This document shows, piece after piece, positions 1-10,073 of a DNA stretch of 64,000 bases. The DNA lies in the NCBI GenBank assembly GCA_030272585.1, contig BSYQ01000011.1:3596001-3660000 (forward strand). Reading direction: 5' to 3'. Origin of the DNA: Bryopsis sp. KO-2023. Its lineage: Eukaryota > Chlorophyta > Ulvophyceae > Bryopsidales > Bryopsidaceae. The translations under genes were made by a program, and so were the position numbers. Each line of letters starts with the position of its first letter. Position 1 is the first letter of the stretch. The notes under the pieces are model-generated. The model saw only the letters and a program-made list of their open reading frames with translations, was not told the DNA's origin and did not search any database.

Positions 1-39
1 TCTCTGAACTGAGGATCTGACAGTTCCCCTGAACTGTAG

Positions 40-540
40 AATCCTTACACCAAGGCAGGTGCTATCGAGTTTGGTTCCTGGGCTCTTGTTTTTTCTTATC
101 TCATTGATATCACGGCGGGACTGAGCGCTATCGCCCACCGCCAAGGAGGTGTGACGAAAGATTTGTTGGTTCCGTATATTGGAGCTTTGGGACGCGTTCT
201 GGAGCTCGCGTCGAGTTTATTGGAAGTGCATAAGTTGCAGGCACAGTACGCCTCTTCTGAATTTGCTGTTATTCATAAGCTTGCCAGAGAAAAGATTCGT
301 GGTCAAGGAGCCGAGGACAGTTTTTCGTCTACACTTATCGCGGAGGTGGTCCAACACGTCACGGACAAATCAGTGATCGCTTTGACAAAGACTGCAGCTC
401 AGCAGTTTGCGACGAGTGCCAAGGCCGACTCGACAGGCCCACACCACGGCGCAAGGACGAAACCGAAGTTTAAGAAAGGATCCAAGCCCGGTACTGCACC
501 CACGCAGCCTGTTCCACGGCCTCCCTCTCAGGACGCTTAA
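40..540 (+). CDS. gag-like region of the DIRS element
   Basis: This open stretch comes immediately before the reverse transcriptase and ends in a basic, proline-rich tail. No zinc knuckle is visible. I assign it as the gag-like part only from its position at the 5' side of the RT in a DIRS-type element; the sequence itself shows no recognisable capsid domain. It is a fossil part of the element and not a host gene. Confidence 0.5.
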   Translation, partial: NPYTKAGAIEFGSWALVFSYLIDITAGLSAIAHRQGGVTKDLLVPYIGALGRVLELASSLLEVHKLQAQYASSEFAVIHKLAREKIRGQGAEDSFSSTLIAEVVQHVTDKSVIALTKTAAQQFATSAKADSTGPHHGARTKPKFKKGSKPGTAPTQPVPRPPSQDA

Positions 541-554
541 CCCCATTTCGGTTT

Positions 555-3020
555 ATGTTTCTGTGGGAACGACTGCGCGCCAGTGCAGCGTTTTGGAAAC
601 AAATTGGCACCAGTAGCCAGGTGCAAAAGTGGCTAGAAGAAGGATATCGATTTGAGTGGCGCAAGAAAGCACCACCCCCATTTCACACTCGTGTATATTC
701 GGTAAAGGAAGCGGATTTTTCAGCGTGGGAAGACTTACGCGAGGAGTACTTACGGATAGGAGCGTTTGAACGCATTCGACCAGAGGATAGCGTCCATTTT
801 TCGTCGGCTTTTTTGATTCCAAAAAAGACAGGAGGGTGTCGCTTGGTGCTCGACTTGAGAAAGTTTAACACCTTTGTGACCGTGCCCAAAGTACGCCTCG
901 AGAGTCTTCAGCAATGCCGCCGGAGTCTCGTAAAGCACGGGTTCTTCGTCAGCTGCGACTTGAGCCATGCGTACTACCACCTGGGGATTCATCCGCGCCA
1001 TCGCCGATTCGTGTGCTTCAAGATCCAGCTCCCCGACGGAACCATCGAATGCTTCAGGTTCCTGGCTCTCCCAATGGGTTACAAAGGCGCTCCGCGGGCC
1101 TTCACGAAGTTGACTCAGCAGTTGTTCCGGTTTCTACGCCAGCCCGACAGGACAGCACGTCAGAAGTTGCACCCCCTCCTTCACAAGTGGCGCCAGAAGA
1201 CTCTCTGGATGATCGCCCTAATTTATCTGGACGATTTTCTATTCCAGTTTCACTCCCTTCAGGACGCCAGACTGGGATCCAGATTACTGCGCAACATTTT
1301 TCGACTGATGGGACTGCTGGAGCACCCCACCAAGTCCGACTGGGCACCCAGTCAGCTGAGGGAACACCTGGGGCTGACCATCGACTCGGACACGAACACT
1401 CTTTCCTTACCGCCGTCCAAGATCTCCAAATTGCGAGCAGTAGCCTCCGAGATTCTGCAGCGATGCTCCAGGTCCAGCAGGTGGATCTCAAAGCGGCGTA
1501 TGGCGAGCTTTTGCGGTCTGGTCGAGAGCACGAGCATCGTCGTCCCCGAAGCCCGCATGCACATCGCGAAGTGTTACGATTGCATGACTCAGACACCAGG
1601 CTGGAATGGCAGGATCAAAATCAGTCATGGCGCACTCAAGGACGTGCGTTACTTCATTGCGCTGTGCAAACGAATGACGTCAGTTCCTATCAATTTACCG
1701 ACACAGCAGTTACTGCTGCAGACAGATGCCTCGTCGACGGGATGGGGAGCGGTTTTGCGCAGGGATATGAACCCTTCAACCAAGGTGATTCCAGTGCAGG
1801 GTTTTTGGACTCCGACAGAACGCGTTTTCCATATCAACAGGAAGGAGATGCGCGCAGTCCGTTTTGCTTTACAGGCGTTCCAACCGCTCCTGACCCCCGA
1901 CGCTCAGCTGCGCATCCACATCGACAACCAGAGATAGGACTTTCCGGTTACGGTACCGTAAACCGTACCGTAACCCCACTCCGGTCACTTACGGTTACGG
2001 TAGTTACGGTCCGGACCGGAGTGGTTTTCGTGCTCGGAACCGGACCACCGTACCACTCCGTACTGCTCCGGTACCGGACCGTACCGACCGTAACCACCGT
2101 ACCAACCGTAAACCGTAAATAGTAACCCCCGCAGGGTCCCGAGAACCCAAAGGAACCCAGGGGGATTCGAACCCACGACCTTACAGACTACAGCCTAACG
2201 CTTTAACACCGAACCACACTACTTCACGATGATTTAGGGGCTACCGTAGCTATACCGTACCTGTTCCGTACCGTAAAAACAACATATTACTCCGGTTACG
2301 GTACGGAGTTACGGCCGTAATACGGAACCGTAACTCGACCGTAACCGGACCGGACCGTAGCCGGACCAGAATTTTGGCCCAAGTCCTATCTCTGTCGACA
2401 ACAGGGTTCTGATCGACATCATTCGCAAGGCCTCCTCCAGATCAGTGGATCTCAGGGAGGAGTTTGCCCAGTTGTTGGCCCAGACACTCAGGATGCACAT
2501 ATGGCTGAAGCCGATCTACATCCCATCGAGGATCAATCTACTGGCGGACGCGTTGTCTCGCCAATGCGACAAGGGCGATTGGCGACTATGCCCAACGATT
2601 TTTCGACAGCTTCAGGAGAAATGGGGACCACTGCAGGTGGATCGATTTGCCGACAAGGACAACACCTTTCTCCCACTGTACAACACTCGGGATCACGACC
2701 CCCACTCGATGGGGACGGATGCGTTGCAGCAAGATTGGCGGCTTTGGAGAAATTATGCGCATCCGCCCTGGGGGCTGATCCTCCCCGTGCTGGACCTCTT
2801 GTTACACCAACGCCCCTTTTGTGTGATCATTCTCCCAGTGTGGACAGCAGCGCCTTGGTATGCGCACATGATTCGAATCTCAGCCAGGAGATGGCTGTTA
2901 CCCAACATCCCGAACCTCTTCAGCAAGGGCCCTCGAGTTCCCAGCGAGGTGATGCAGATGATCAAGTGGCGCTCCATGGCGCTACTCCTCACACCCAGCA
3001 GCATTCTTCGTCGCGGGTAA
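555..3020 (+). CDS. RT/RNase H region of the DIRS element, interrupted by a MITE
   Basis: Reverse transcriptase signatures are visible: SAFLIPKKTGGCRLVLDLR, then DLSHAYYHLGIHPRHR, LALPMGYKGAPRAF and the YLDDFLF catalytic box. An RNase H segment starting QTDASSTGWGAVL follows. The C-terminal part, with ADALSRQ and a DRFADKDN segment, matches the extended tail typical of DIRS-type RTs. A hAT-like MITE lies inside the RNase H portion (1929-2394). The region overlaps the start of the tyrosine recombinase reading frame, an arrangement common in this order. Fossil, broken. Confidence 0.85.
1929..2394. mobile_element. 466-bp hAT-like MITE inside the DIRS element
   Basis: The 14-bp terminal inverted repeats CAGAGATAGGACTT and AAGTCCTATCTCTG are exact. 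They are flanked on both sides by the 8-bp direct repeat TCGACAAC (1921-1928 and 2395-2402). An 8-bp target duplication together with a CAG start is the pattern of hAT DNA transposons. The interior is built from short palindromic variants of CGGTTACGGTACCGTA and encodes nothing. A tRNA-like segment lies at about 2157-2230 on the minus strand. The perfect ends and duplication suggest a fairly young, non-autonomous insertion. Confidence 0.88.
2157..2230 (-). repeat. tRNA-derived (SINE-like) segment inside the MITE
   Basis: Read on the minus strand, this segment has a box A-like stretch (TGGTTCGGTGTTAAAGCG) and, about 40 bases on, a perfect box B core (GGTTCGAATCC). A D-arm-like region and an anticodon-arm-like region with a TGTAGTC loop lie between them. 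The acceptor stem does not pair and the T stem has one mismatch, so this is not a working tRNA gene. It looks like a tRNA relic or the head of a SINE captured by the MITE. Confidence 0.55.
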
Positions 3021-4165
3021 ATGTGGAATTGCAGTTCGATGCATTTTGGTCCGCGCTTTTCGAGGGCACCGCCACGCCCCCTTGGTTGGCTTTTGTGACA
3101 GGCCCGTTATTGCACGGTGTGGACAACCTTTTGGAGCATCTACGGAGTACATGGTTGGCCTGGGTTCAAAGTTCAAGGGATGCAATGCGGATTCGGATTC
3201 GGAAGTATTTTGTTTTTTGTGCCAGCTACAAGGAGCTGCCTTTTCCTTCGCGGCCAGCAAAGCTCTATGCCTATATCAAATGGCTGCAGAAGGAAGGCGA
3301 CATTTCGTACAAAACTGCCCCCCAGTATGTTGCTGCCCTTTCCTCTGTTCAACGGTGGTTAGGGCACGAAAAGTATTCGGTTTTTGATGGGCAGAGCAAG
3401 TTATTGCTGACGGCGTGGAGGAACCTTCAGGTGGACACCGATTCGGTGGACGAGGTCACTATTTTCACGACCTCGCTCCTTTTTCAGGTGGTTGACCTGG
3501 GTATTCGTACAGCCGACACGGCTTTGCTTCGCTCGGCCACAGCGGTGGTGGTGGCGTACATATTTTTTGGTCGCAGCTCCTCTCACACATGGGTGAGGGG
3601 CAATGATCTTTTGGTGGATTTACAAGGGACATCTATCAGTTTTCGGGAACGGGAATTCAAGGCAAAGCGCAGACGCTCCGGGGTGTATCGTCTGCGCACT
3701 TTCAAAATATCTACTTGCCCCAGTGTGGGCAACCTTGTGCGAAGGTTTTTGGCTACCAAACGTCAATGTTACGAGACAGCATCTGAGTTCGAGACCCAGC
3801 TGCTTTTTCGACTACCAGGCGAGGCTGCTACACTCACTCGAGCCACCTTCGCCGCGTGGTTTCACAGTGTTTTGGCCGAGTTATCTCTTCCTCCGACACT
3901 TTCCCAGCTGACGCCACACTCTTTACGCCGCGGGTCGGTGACCGAGGCGTTCGCAATTGGTGTGGTGACCGACAAACTCTGTCATTGGGGCGGCTGGTCC
4001 GGTTCCTCAAACACAATCTGGAAGTATATTGATCGTTCCTTTTTACCCTCAGCTGAGGGCCTGTTATTGTTTCAGTGGATGTTGGGCACCCAGACCCAGG
4101 GTCTGGTGTCCATTTCAGACCTCGTTCTTGGGCTTCCTCCTGCCACCAGGCAGAAGTTGGAATAG
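2501..4165 (+). CDS. tyrosine recombinase region of the DIRS element
   Basis: The C-terminal half carries the tyrosine recombinase signature: a TPHSLRRGSVTEA segment (the HxxR box), the downstream HWGGWSGSSNTIWKYIDRS segment with the candidate catalytic tyrosine, and an upstream region rich in Arg/Ser where the first catalytic arginine is expected. In DIRS elements this enzyme replaces the DDE integrase and inserts a circular intermediate. The frame overlaps the RT/RNase H region. It is a fossil part of the nested element. Confidence 0.8.
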   Translation: MAEADLHPIEDQSTGGRVVSPMRQGRLATMPNDFSTASGEMGTTAGGSICRQGQHLSPTVQHSGSRPPLDGDGCVAARLAALEKLCASALGADPPRAGPLVTPTPLLCDHSPSVDSSALVCAHDSNLSQEMAVTQHPEPLQQGPSSSQRGDADDQVALHGATPHTQQHSSSRVNVELQFDAFWSALFEGTATPPWLAFVTGPLLHGVDNLLEHLRSTWLAWVQSSRDAMRIRIRKYFVFCASYKELPFPSRPAKLYAYIKWLQKEGDISYKTAPQYVAALSSVQRWLGHEKYSVFDGQSKLLLTAWRNLQVDTDSVDEVTIFTTSLLFQVVDLGIRTADTALLRSATAVVVAYIFFGRSSSHTWVRGNDLLVDLQGTSISFREREFKAKRRRSGVYRLRTFKISTCPSVGNLVRRFLATKRQCYETASEFETQLLFRLPGEAATLTRATFAAWFHSVLAELSLPPTLSQLTPHSLRRGSVTEAFAIGVVTDKLCHWGGWSGSSNTIWKYIDRSFLPSAEGLLLFQWMLGTQTQGLVSISDLVLGLPPATRQKLE

Positions 4166-4379
4166 CCAGTTTGGGTTTTTTCTTGTGTGTTGCCTTTTCG
4201 GTGAAACAACCGGGTTTTTTAGTGGAACAGCATTGGGATTGGTTTTTTGATCGTTTTTCCCAACCGTTTGCACATTCTTTCTTTTTGCAGTTTGGGATTT
4301 TTTCCAGTGACAGTTGTTTATTTTTTTTTATTTTTTCGGCCCCCAAAAAAGGGTAAAATTAGCAGGGTTATACAGTAGG

Positions 4380-4447
4380 GCAATTTCTTGATTATTCTGG
4401 TTCTCGTTTCTGTTGAGTTGTGCAGTACCACCGACCTCTGCATAAAT
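4380..4447 (+). repeat. 68-bp direct repeat, copy 1 (putative DIRS split repeat B1)
   Basis: This 68-bp stretch is repeated without visible change at 10074-10141 and starts shortly after the recombinase region ends. The two copies bracket the gypsy insertion plus about 310 bp of other sequence. In Ngaro-type elements the right end is arranged B1-A2-B2, which fits this geometry. A chance target duplication of this size is unlikely. Confidence 0.7.
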
Positions 4448-4709
4448 GTTCAATTGTTGCAAAACAAGTAGTTTATGCATAGGTGGGACGGAAGGGAGGA
4501 GGTGGGAAATTCAGTGAGATCTGCTCTTTAGTTGAAAGTCGAGAAAGGGGGTCAGAAAACGATTAGTGATTGCAGTGAAGCCGCTTGGGGCACTACAGTA
4601 ACACACCATAAAATGTGAACATGAATACTCTTCGGGCACCTCTTGTTTTTCCCAGAGCCCACCCGCCCTTAGATTTATTTTTGGACCATGGGGTCATGGT
4701 TGTGGATAT

Positions 4710-4922
4710 TGTGAGCGCCAAAGCGGTAGATGACTGAAATGAGGCAGTAGTGGACGAAAGGAAGTGGTGCTGTGTAACGTGGGGTAGTGCGATAGTGAGG
4801 GAATCTTGTGGACAGTTTCGATTAGTCGTGGGAAGGTATAAAGTTCGACAGGGGAAGCTTGTAAACAAGAGACAGCGAACGTTTGTTCGCGTTGAGATAA
4901 GTCTGCGCTCGAGTTTGTTACA
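4710..4922 (+). repeat. 5' LTR of gypsy element 1
   Basis: This is the 213-bp long terminal repeat, TG...CA bounded and identical by eye to 9809-10021. A GGTATAAAG box at about 4835 is a plausible core promoter within the LTR. Confidence 0.93.
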
Positions 4923-5090
4923 TGGTTTCGGAGCTGTTTTCGGTCTATTCAGTCGTTTAAAGTTCGCACGCTGGCTCGCTTAGGCGTTGAACTCGAAGAG
5001 CTCGACCTCGAACTATCCTTCAGTGATAGTTCGTTTGCAACCGCAAAAGGACAGCGAACCAGCGAGGACGCAGATACGCACTCTCACGAC

Positions 5091-7037
5091 TTGGCACAAG
5101 GACGTGCTACCTCAGACACGTCGAGTGTGACAGACCTCGACAAGCAAGCTAAGTGGCGTAACTCGCCTTGGTTTGAAACTGACGAACACCTTTTTTTTCC
5201 GGACATATCGCGTCCTAGGAAGGACCGCAGGCACGACATGGCTGACGTTGAAAAGATACAGAGAGTGACGAAATGGACAAGGGAGACGGCAGACTGGCTC
5301 GTCCCGTATGCCGAGGTCACAGAGGAAGAGACCACGGAGAGAGCACGTGTCATTCTTAAACACGTTGCGCCGACCACACATGAAGGACGCGCAATCTACA
5401 AAATGATCACTAATGCGCTGAAGGCTACAGAGTGGTTTATTCAGGACCCAGACAATCCAGAGCGAAGGATTCGACTGACAGACGAGGAACGCATAGAGAC
5501 TGCGTGCTGGGATTCTATCAAGGCGAATCTAAACAATCTCCTTCCAACGGAGAGTATTCTCAGTCCAGAACAAAGGATCTTGTCGTTGAAGAAAGAAAAA
5601 GGGGAGTCTCTGTTAGCGTTTACGAGCAGGTTCAAGACTGTCTGTGACGAATATCCTCATGTGGCTCCATCGAGAAAGCTGCAGTTGTTACTAAACAAAC
5701 TGCCAACGGATGTTCGAAATACATTAGCGGGATATGATATCCTGCAGACAAGTCTCGACCAAGTCATCCAGGTCGTTCGCAGAAGAACAGATTGGTTACT
5801 CGCTGGAAATTTGAGTGATAAAGGGGTCGAGGATGCTATGGAGATCGACGCTCTGGAGTTGAGTAAGGGAAGTGTTTCGGCTTTGGAAGGAACCTCGTCG
5901 CATGTGGATACGCTGAGACGCGTGCCTATTTCCACGCTCAAACACTATGTTGCTGATTTCGCGAAACGAGATAAACGCTTTCGTTCGTTTTTGACCTATC
6001 TCGTGAAAAGCCAAGGTACTGGCGAAGGAGGGGAAAAGGCACGCCCATTCACTCGTCAGCGTTCCAAAGGAGGTCGAGGTGACAAACAGCCGGGGATATT
6101 TCACGTGGATACTGACGACGCCACGAAGGATGACAAAGTTGACGAGTATTTTGAGGACGATATTTTCGCTGAAGAAGATCCTATGGCAGAGGAAGGTGAA
6201 ATAGTGAATGTCGCCATCGCTGACGAAATGGACAAGGCAGGCATCAATTTCGCAAGCTCGCTGTTATACTGCCCAGTGGTTTTGAATGATCGCGTTACGA
6301 TGAATGGACTCGTCGACACTGGTGCATCTATATCGATTATCTCCTCCCGCACTTTGAAGCGAGCTGGGTCTGAGCTGAAAGTTGACATGGCGCGCTCGGC
6401 TATACGCTGTTTTAACCAAACAACGCTGCAGGCGAAAGGAGTTACGGAGATGCACGTGACCCTGGGAAAGAAAACCATGTTGCACGAGTTCATGGTTTGT
6501 GATGAGGTTTCGCATGATCTGCTGGTGGGCAACGACTTATTAAAGCGATTTGAGTGCAGGATTAATCCAGCGAAAGGTTTAATCGAGATGAGCCGACAAA
6601 CGGCAGTGCAGTGTTTGGCTGTTCGAGGAGAAAACACATGTACCAAAGGCGTCGAGGCAAAGGAGGTTGTACCCACGACAGTTACGATCCAGGCTACAGA
6701 AAGAGGAGTGGTGGAACCAGTGCAGCGAGGCGAGAATGTTTTTATTCCAGTGGGTCGTTCTTTCGTGATCGCATCGAAGGCCTCGCGAACTTTCATACTG
6801 CCGTTTCGTGCAGACCGCAGTATCCCTGTTTTCGACTCTGGACGCATGCCTATCGGCCTCCTCACATCATCGTCGCTATGGGAAGCGGGAAAACCTCTTA
6901 AGGTAACGGTTTTCAATGCTTCGAGCAGGGCAGTTCACGTTGGCAGTCGCACTGCTGTGGTTGGATTGTCGGTGGGTGATTTTCGATTTCAAATTCAATT
7001 AGCTCATCAGGACAGTAAACGCATTCGGTGCGTTTAA
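5091..7037 (+). CDS. gag and aspartic protease region of gypsy element 1
   Basis: The first half is a gag-like, charged helical region (capsid-type, near ILSLKKEKGESLLAFTSRF). No CCHC zinc knuckle is visible, which is unusual for the family. The second half carries a retropepsin-type active site, GLVDTGASISIISS, followed by LVGNDLLKRF, the usual second protease motif. The region ends 34 bp before the pol region starts. The first in-frame ATG within it is at about 5238. Confidence 0.85.
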   Translation: MAQGRATSDTSSVTDLDKQAKWRNSPWFETDEHLFFPDISRPRKDRRHDMADVEKIQRVTKWTRETADWLVPYAEVTEEETTERARVILKHVAPTTHEGRAIYKMITNALKATEWFIQDPDNPERRIRLTDEERIETACWDSIKANLNNLLPTESILSPEQRILSLKKEKGESLLAFTSRFKTVCDEYPHVAPSRKLQLLLNKLPTDVRNTLAGYDILQTSLDQVIQVVRRRTDWLLAGNLSDKGVEDAMEIDALELSKGSVSALEGTSSHVDTLRRVPISTLKHYVADFAKRDKRFRSFLTYLVKSQGTGEGGEKARPFTRQRSKGGRGDKQPGIFHVDTDDATKDDKVDEYFEDDIFAEEDPMAEEGEIVNVAIADEMDKAGINFASSLLYCPVVLNDRVTMNGLVDTGASISIISSRTLKRAGSELKVDMARSAIRCFNQTTLQAKGVTEMHVTLGKKTMLHEFMVCDEVSHDLLVGNDLLKRFECRINPAKGLIEMSRQTAVQCLAVRGENTCTKGVEAKEVVPTTVTIQATERGVVEPVQRGENVFIPVGRSFVIASKASRTFILPFRADRSIPVFDSGRMPIGLLTSSSLWEAGKPLKVTVFNASSRAVHVGSRTAVVGLSVGDFRFQIQLAHQDSKRIRCV

Positions 7038-7071
7038 TGGAGCAATAAACAAGGGAAATAAAGACTCAGAC

Positions 7072-9795
7072 ATGGATGTGAAGAGTTTGTTATTATCACA
7101 CATTCAAAAAAAATATGCTGAGCTCTTTTCACAGCCCATCGGGAAATTTAATAAGGAGACAGTTGAGGACATGCCTTTTATTTCCTCGGATTCTTTTTCT
7201 AACTTTCGCCAAAGAGATTTGACTGGGCGTTTTTTTGAAGTAGTGAAGCGTGAAGTGGCAGAATGGGTTAGCTTGGGGCTGGTAAAGAAGGTGTCTTTTA
7301 CACCTAAGGTGATGACTCCTTTAGTCGTCGTTCCTAAACCCCGCAGTCAAAAACTGCGGGTTTGTTTTGATTTCCGAATGCTTAATGCTAGCATTAAGCA
7401 AGTTTATTCGCCTCCGCTGGATAGAGGGGCTATTTTGAAACGAATGCAAAAAAAGAAAGTCTTTTCGCAATTAGACATTGCCTCTGCTTTTATGTGCATT
7501 CCTATTTCTGATGGAATAGCCACATATTTTGGTTTTGAGTTTGGAGGTCAGAACTATGTGATGACAAGGCTAAAAGAAGGCTATCACAATAGCATGCATT
7601 ACTATATGCGTGCTATGCATTTTACTTTGGCAAAAGTGCGAACAAAGCTACCGCCAGGCGTCGAACTGCATGCCTATGTTGACGACCTGGCGTTAGCCAC
7701 TGACGATATGGCGACGCATCGCGTCGCGCTGGATATTTTACTGGATGAACTCCACAAGGATGGCTGGAGTCTCCAACTCGACAAGTGTGAGTTTTTTAGT
7801 TCTTCTATCTTTTTTCTTGGCGTGCATGTGAGTTCCACTGGTTTCAAAATGGATCCTCAAACGCTTAATAAAATCGAGGATCTTCCTATTCCTCAAAACA
7901 AATTTGATTTGCGCGGTTTCTTTGGGTTGATGAATGGGTTAGCGAGTTTTCATCCGTTTTTGCATCGCACAGTTGCGCCACTGAAGTGTTTTCGATCGGC
8001 TGATCCAGTGGCTTTTCAAACTGATGATTTTCGTTCTTTGTGGCAGTCGTTGGTTTCTTCGTTGACTAATAAACTTTGGGGCTTAGATTTTTTTGACCAC
8101 GCCTCTAAGGAGCCGATGAAAATTTTTCTAGACTCTTCCAGTGTTGGGCATGGGGCTGTTTTACTGCAGGGCGAACGAATCATTCAGTTTTGGAGTTCGA
8201 TAAACTCCCGTTCGTGGTCCTCTAGCAATCATGCGGAATTAGATGGTTTTTGCAAAGCAGTGGCTGCTTTTCAGCCTTTTTTAGTCGACCGTCCTTTTTC
8301 GGTTTTCACCGATAATAAAGCTGTTCTTGGGATTTTTAATCCTGAGAATCATTCGCCGTTTGTATTACGGCGACTGGATGATATACAATCTCTGTGTATC
8401 TGTCCTTTTTCTGTGGAGCACATTGCTGGTGCGCACAATATCCTGGCCGATGTGCTGTCGCGCTATGAGTATTTCGCAGGAAAGCGTTCTGCCGCTTCTC
8501 ATGATGCGGCTGCAGTGGATTTGACCTCGCCTTCTCCTATTCCTACGCCATGGCTGGCTTCGCTGTTGACTGATGTGTATACCGGTCCTGTGTGGCGTTT
8601 GCTGACCACTAATGAGGTGGATGGATGGCTGTTGGATACTCGAGTGGAAGAGGTTCGCCCGCAATTTCGTATTCAGGAGGGTCGTTTGCTCAAATTGTCC
8701 AAAGTCGGCACCTGGCGTTTGATGATTCCTAAGCAATACGCCCCTGCTCTGTTAAAGAAAGCACATGATGATCTGGGACATAGTAATCGTGCTTTAACTG
8801 AGGAACGACTCGCTGCTCGCTATGTTTGGGATGGAATGCATCGCGACATCAAGCAGTATGTCGACTCCTGTGAAGAGTGCCAGCGTTGTCTCAAAATCGC
8901 TCCCACAGCGGAATTGCGACCAATCAAAGAGATGGAGCCTTGGGGACTGGTGGGCTTAGATTTTATTGGCCCGTTACCCCAAAGTGGTGGCTGTCGGTAT
9001 ATTCTCGTGGCGATCGACTATGCCACGCGATGGCCAGAAGCTAAAGGAGTGGAGCTGGCGGACAGTAAGACGATTTGTGCATTTCTGGACACTCTTCGAT
9101 TTCGTTTTGGAACGCCCAGGCGCATTATTACAGACAATGCGCCAGCATTTGTGAGTGAACAGGTCCAAGCATATTTAGGTGACCATGGAATAGGGCGGCT
9201 GGAAATTTCAGCTTATTCGCCTAAAACAAATGGGTGTGTCGAGCGAATGAACCAGACGATTATGAATGCACTGAAGAAAAGCTGCTTGGGAAAAGGGCAG
9301 GAGTGGGTGCATCATTTGGAACGTGTGCTTTACGGGATACGCACACAGCAAAACGCTACTACGCAGATGACTCCTTTTGAAGTCATGTATGGGTTCAAGC
9401 CGCGAGACTGGATGGATGATGCAGTCACCCAAGAGATTTTGGAACAGCAGGAAAGTACTTCGACAGTTCTCAGGCTTTCGCGATTGGAAGACAATCGTAT
9501 ACTGGCGAATCAACAAATGACTAAGGCGCAGTCGAAAATGCGGTCGTATTATGATGCTACAAAACGCGGGTCGCGGAGAAAGGAGTTTCGATTGGGTATG
9601 GCTGTTTTACTTAAAAACGAACGAGGTCAAAAGAATAGCAAATTTGCAGGTCGCTGGAAAGGCCCATTTAAAATAGTCAGTGATTATGGGTCTGGGATTT
9701 TTTTATTGGCAACACCTAAAGGTGCACTGCTGAAAGGCTTAGTGCACCATGATCGATTGATTCGATATGAGCAAAGGGACGAAAAAGGAGTTTAG
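7072..9795 (+). CDS. pol (RT-RNase H-integrase) region of gypsy element 1
   Basis: The domains run in Ty3/gypsy order. The RT has LRVCFDFRMLNASIKQ, SQLDIASAFMCIPI and the catalytic AYVDDLALA. The RNase H has IFLDSSSVGHGAVLL and FTDNKAVLG. The integrase has an HHCC zinc module (H...H then CEECQRC near residue 600), the DDE core segments GLDFIGPLP and ITDNAPAF, and the SPKTNGCVERMN helix with the catalytic glutamate. A chromodomain is not evident at the C-terminus. The length of 907 codons is typical. Confidence 0.92.
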   Translation: MDVKSLLLSHIQKKYAELFSQPIGKFNKETVEDMPFISSDSFSNFRQRDLTGRFFEVVKREVAEWVSLGLVKKVSFTPKVMTPLVVVPKPRSQKLRVCFDFRMLNASIKQVYSPPLDRGAILKRMQKKKVFSQLDIASAFMCIPISDGIATYFGFEFGGQNYVMTRLKEGYHNSMHYYMRAMHFTLAKVRTKLPPGVELHAYVDDLALATDDMATHRVALDILLDELHKDGWSLQLDKCEFFSSSIFFLGVHVSSTGFKMDPQTLNKIEDLPIPQNKFDLRGFFGLMNGLASFHPFLHRTVAPLKCFRSADPVAFQTDDFRSLWQSLVSSLTNKLWGLDFFDHASKEPMKIFLDSSSVGHGAVLLQGERIIQFWSSINSRSWSSSNHAELDGFCKAVAAFQPFLVDRPFSVFTDNKAVLGIFNPENHSPFVLRRLDDIQSLCICPFSVEHIAGAHNILADVLSRYEYFAGKRSAASHDAAAVDLTSPSPIPTPWLASLLTDVYTGPVWRLLTTNEVDGWLLDTRVEEVRPQFRIQEGRLLKLSKVGTWRLMIPKQYAPALLKKAHDDLGHSNRALTEERLAARYVWDGMHRDIKQYVDSCEECQRCLKIAPTAELRPIKEMEPWGLVGLDFIGPLPQSGGCRYILVAIDYATRWPEAKGVELADSKTICAFLDTLRFRFGTPRRIITDNAPAFVSEQVQAYLGDHGIGRLEISAYSPKTNGCVERMNQTIMNALKKSCLGKGQEWVHHLERVLYGIRTQQNATTQMTPFEVMYGFKPRDWMDDAVTQEILEQQESTSTVLRLSRLEDNRILANQQMTKAQSKMRSYYDATKRGSRRKEFRLGMAVLLKNERGQKNSKFAGRWKGPFKIVSDYGSGIFLLATPKGALLKGLVHHDRLIRYEQRDEKGV

Positions 9796-9808
9796 CACAA
9801 AAGAAGCG

Positions 9809-10021
9809 TGTGAGCGCCAAAGCGGTAGATGACTGAAATGAGGCAGTAGTGGACGAAAGGAAGTGGTGCTGTGTAACGTGGGGTAGTGCGATAGTGAGGG
9901 AATCTTGTGGACAGTTTCGATTAGTCGTGGGAAGGTATAAAGTTCGACAGGGGAAGCTTGTAAACAAGAGACAGCGAACGTTTGTTCGCGTTGAGATAAG
10001 TCTGCGCTCGAGTTTGTTACA
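9809..10021 (+). repeat. 3' LTR of gypsy element 1
   Basis: This is the second copy of the 213-bp repeat, starting a few bases after the pol region ends. It is followed by the ATAT target duplication at 10022-10025. Confidence 0.93.
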
Positions 10022-10073
10022 ATATACTGGTTTGAGTGCTTTATGTCCATTGATGAAACAAAAGCGTGTAAGA

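Larger units (their letters stand above)
4706..10025 (+). mobile_element. Ty3/gypsy LTR retrotransposon 1, looks whole and recent
   Basis: Two 213-bp LTRs (4710-4922 and 9809-10021) begin TGTGAGCG and end TTGTTACA. I find no difference between them by eye. They are flanked by the 4-bp duplication ATAT (4706-4709 and 10022-10025). A primer-binding-site-like TGGTTTCGGAGC follows the left LTR directly. Two long open regions lie inside: gag plus protease, then RT-RNase H-integrase, the Ty3/gypsy order. No break is apparent, so the insertion is very young. It lies inside the terminal region of the older DIRS element. Confidence 0.93.

Noticed and set aside
4750-4983. Short frame repeated at 9849-10085 (shared 57-residue start)
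   Set aside because: The identity arises because both copies lie in the LTRs of gypsy element 1. It is not a gene.
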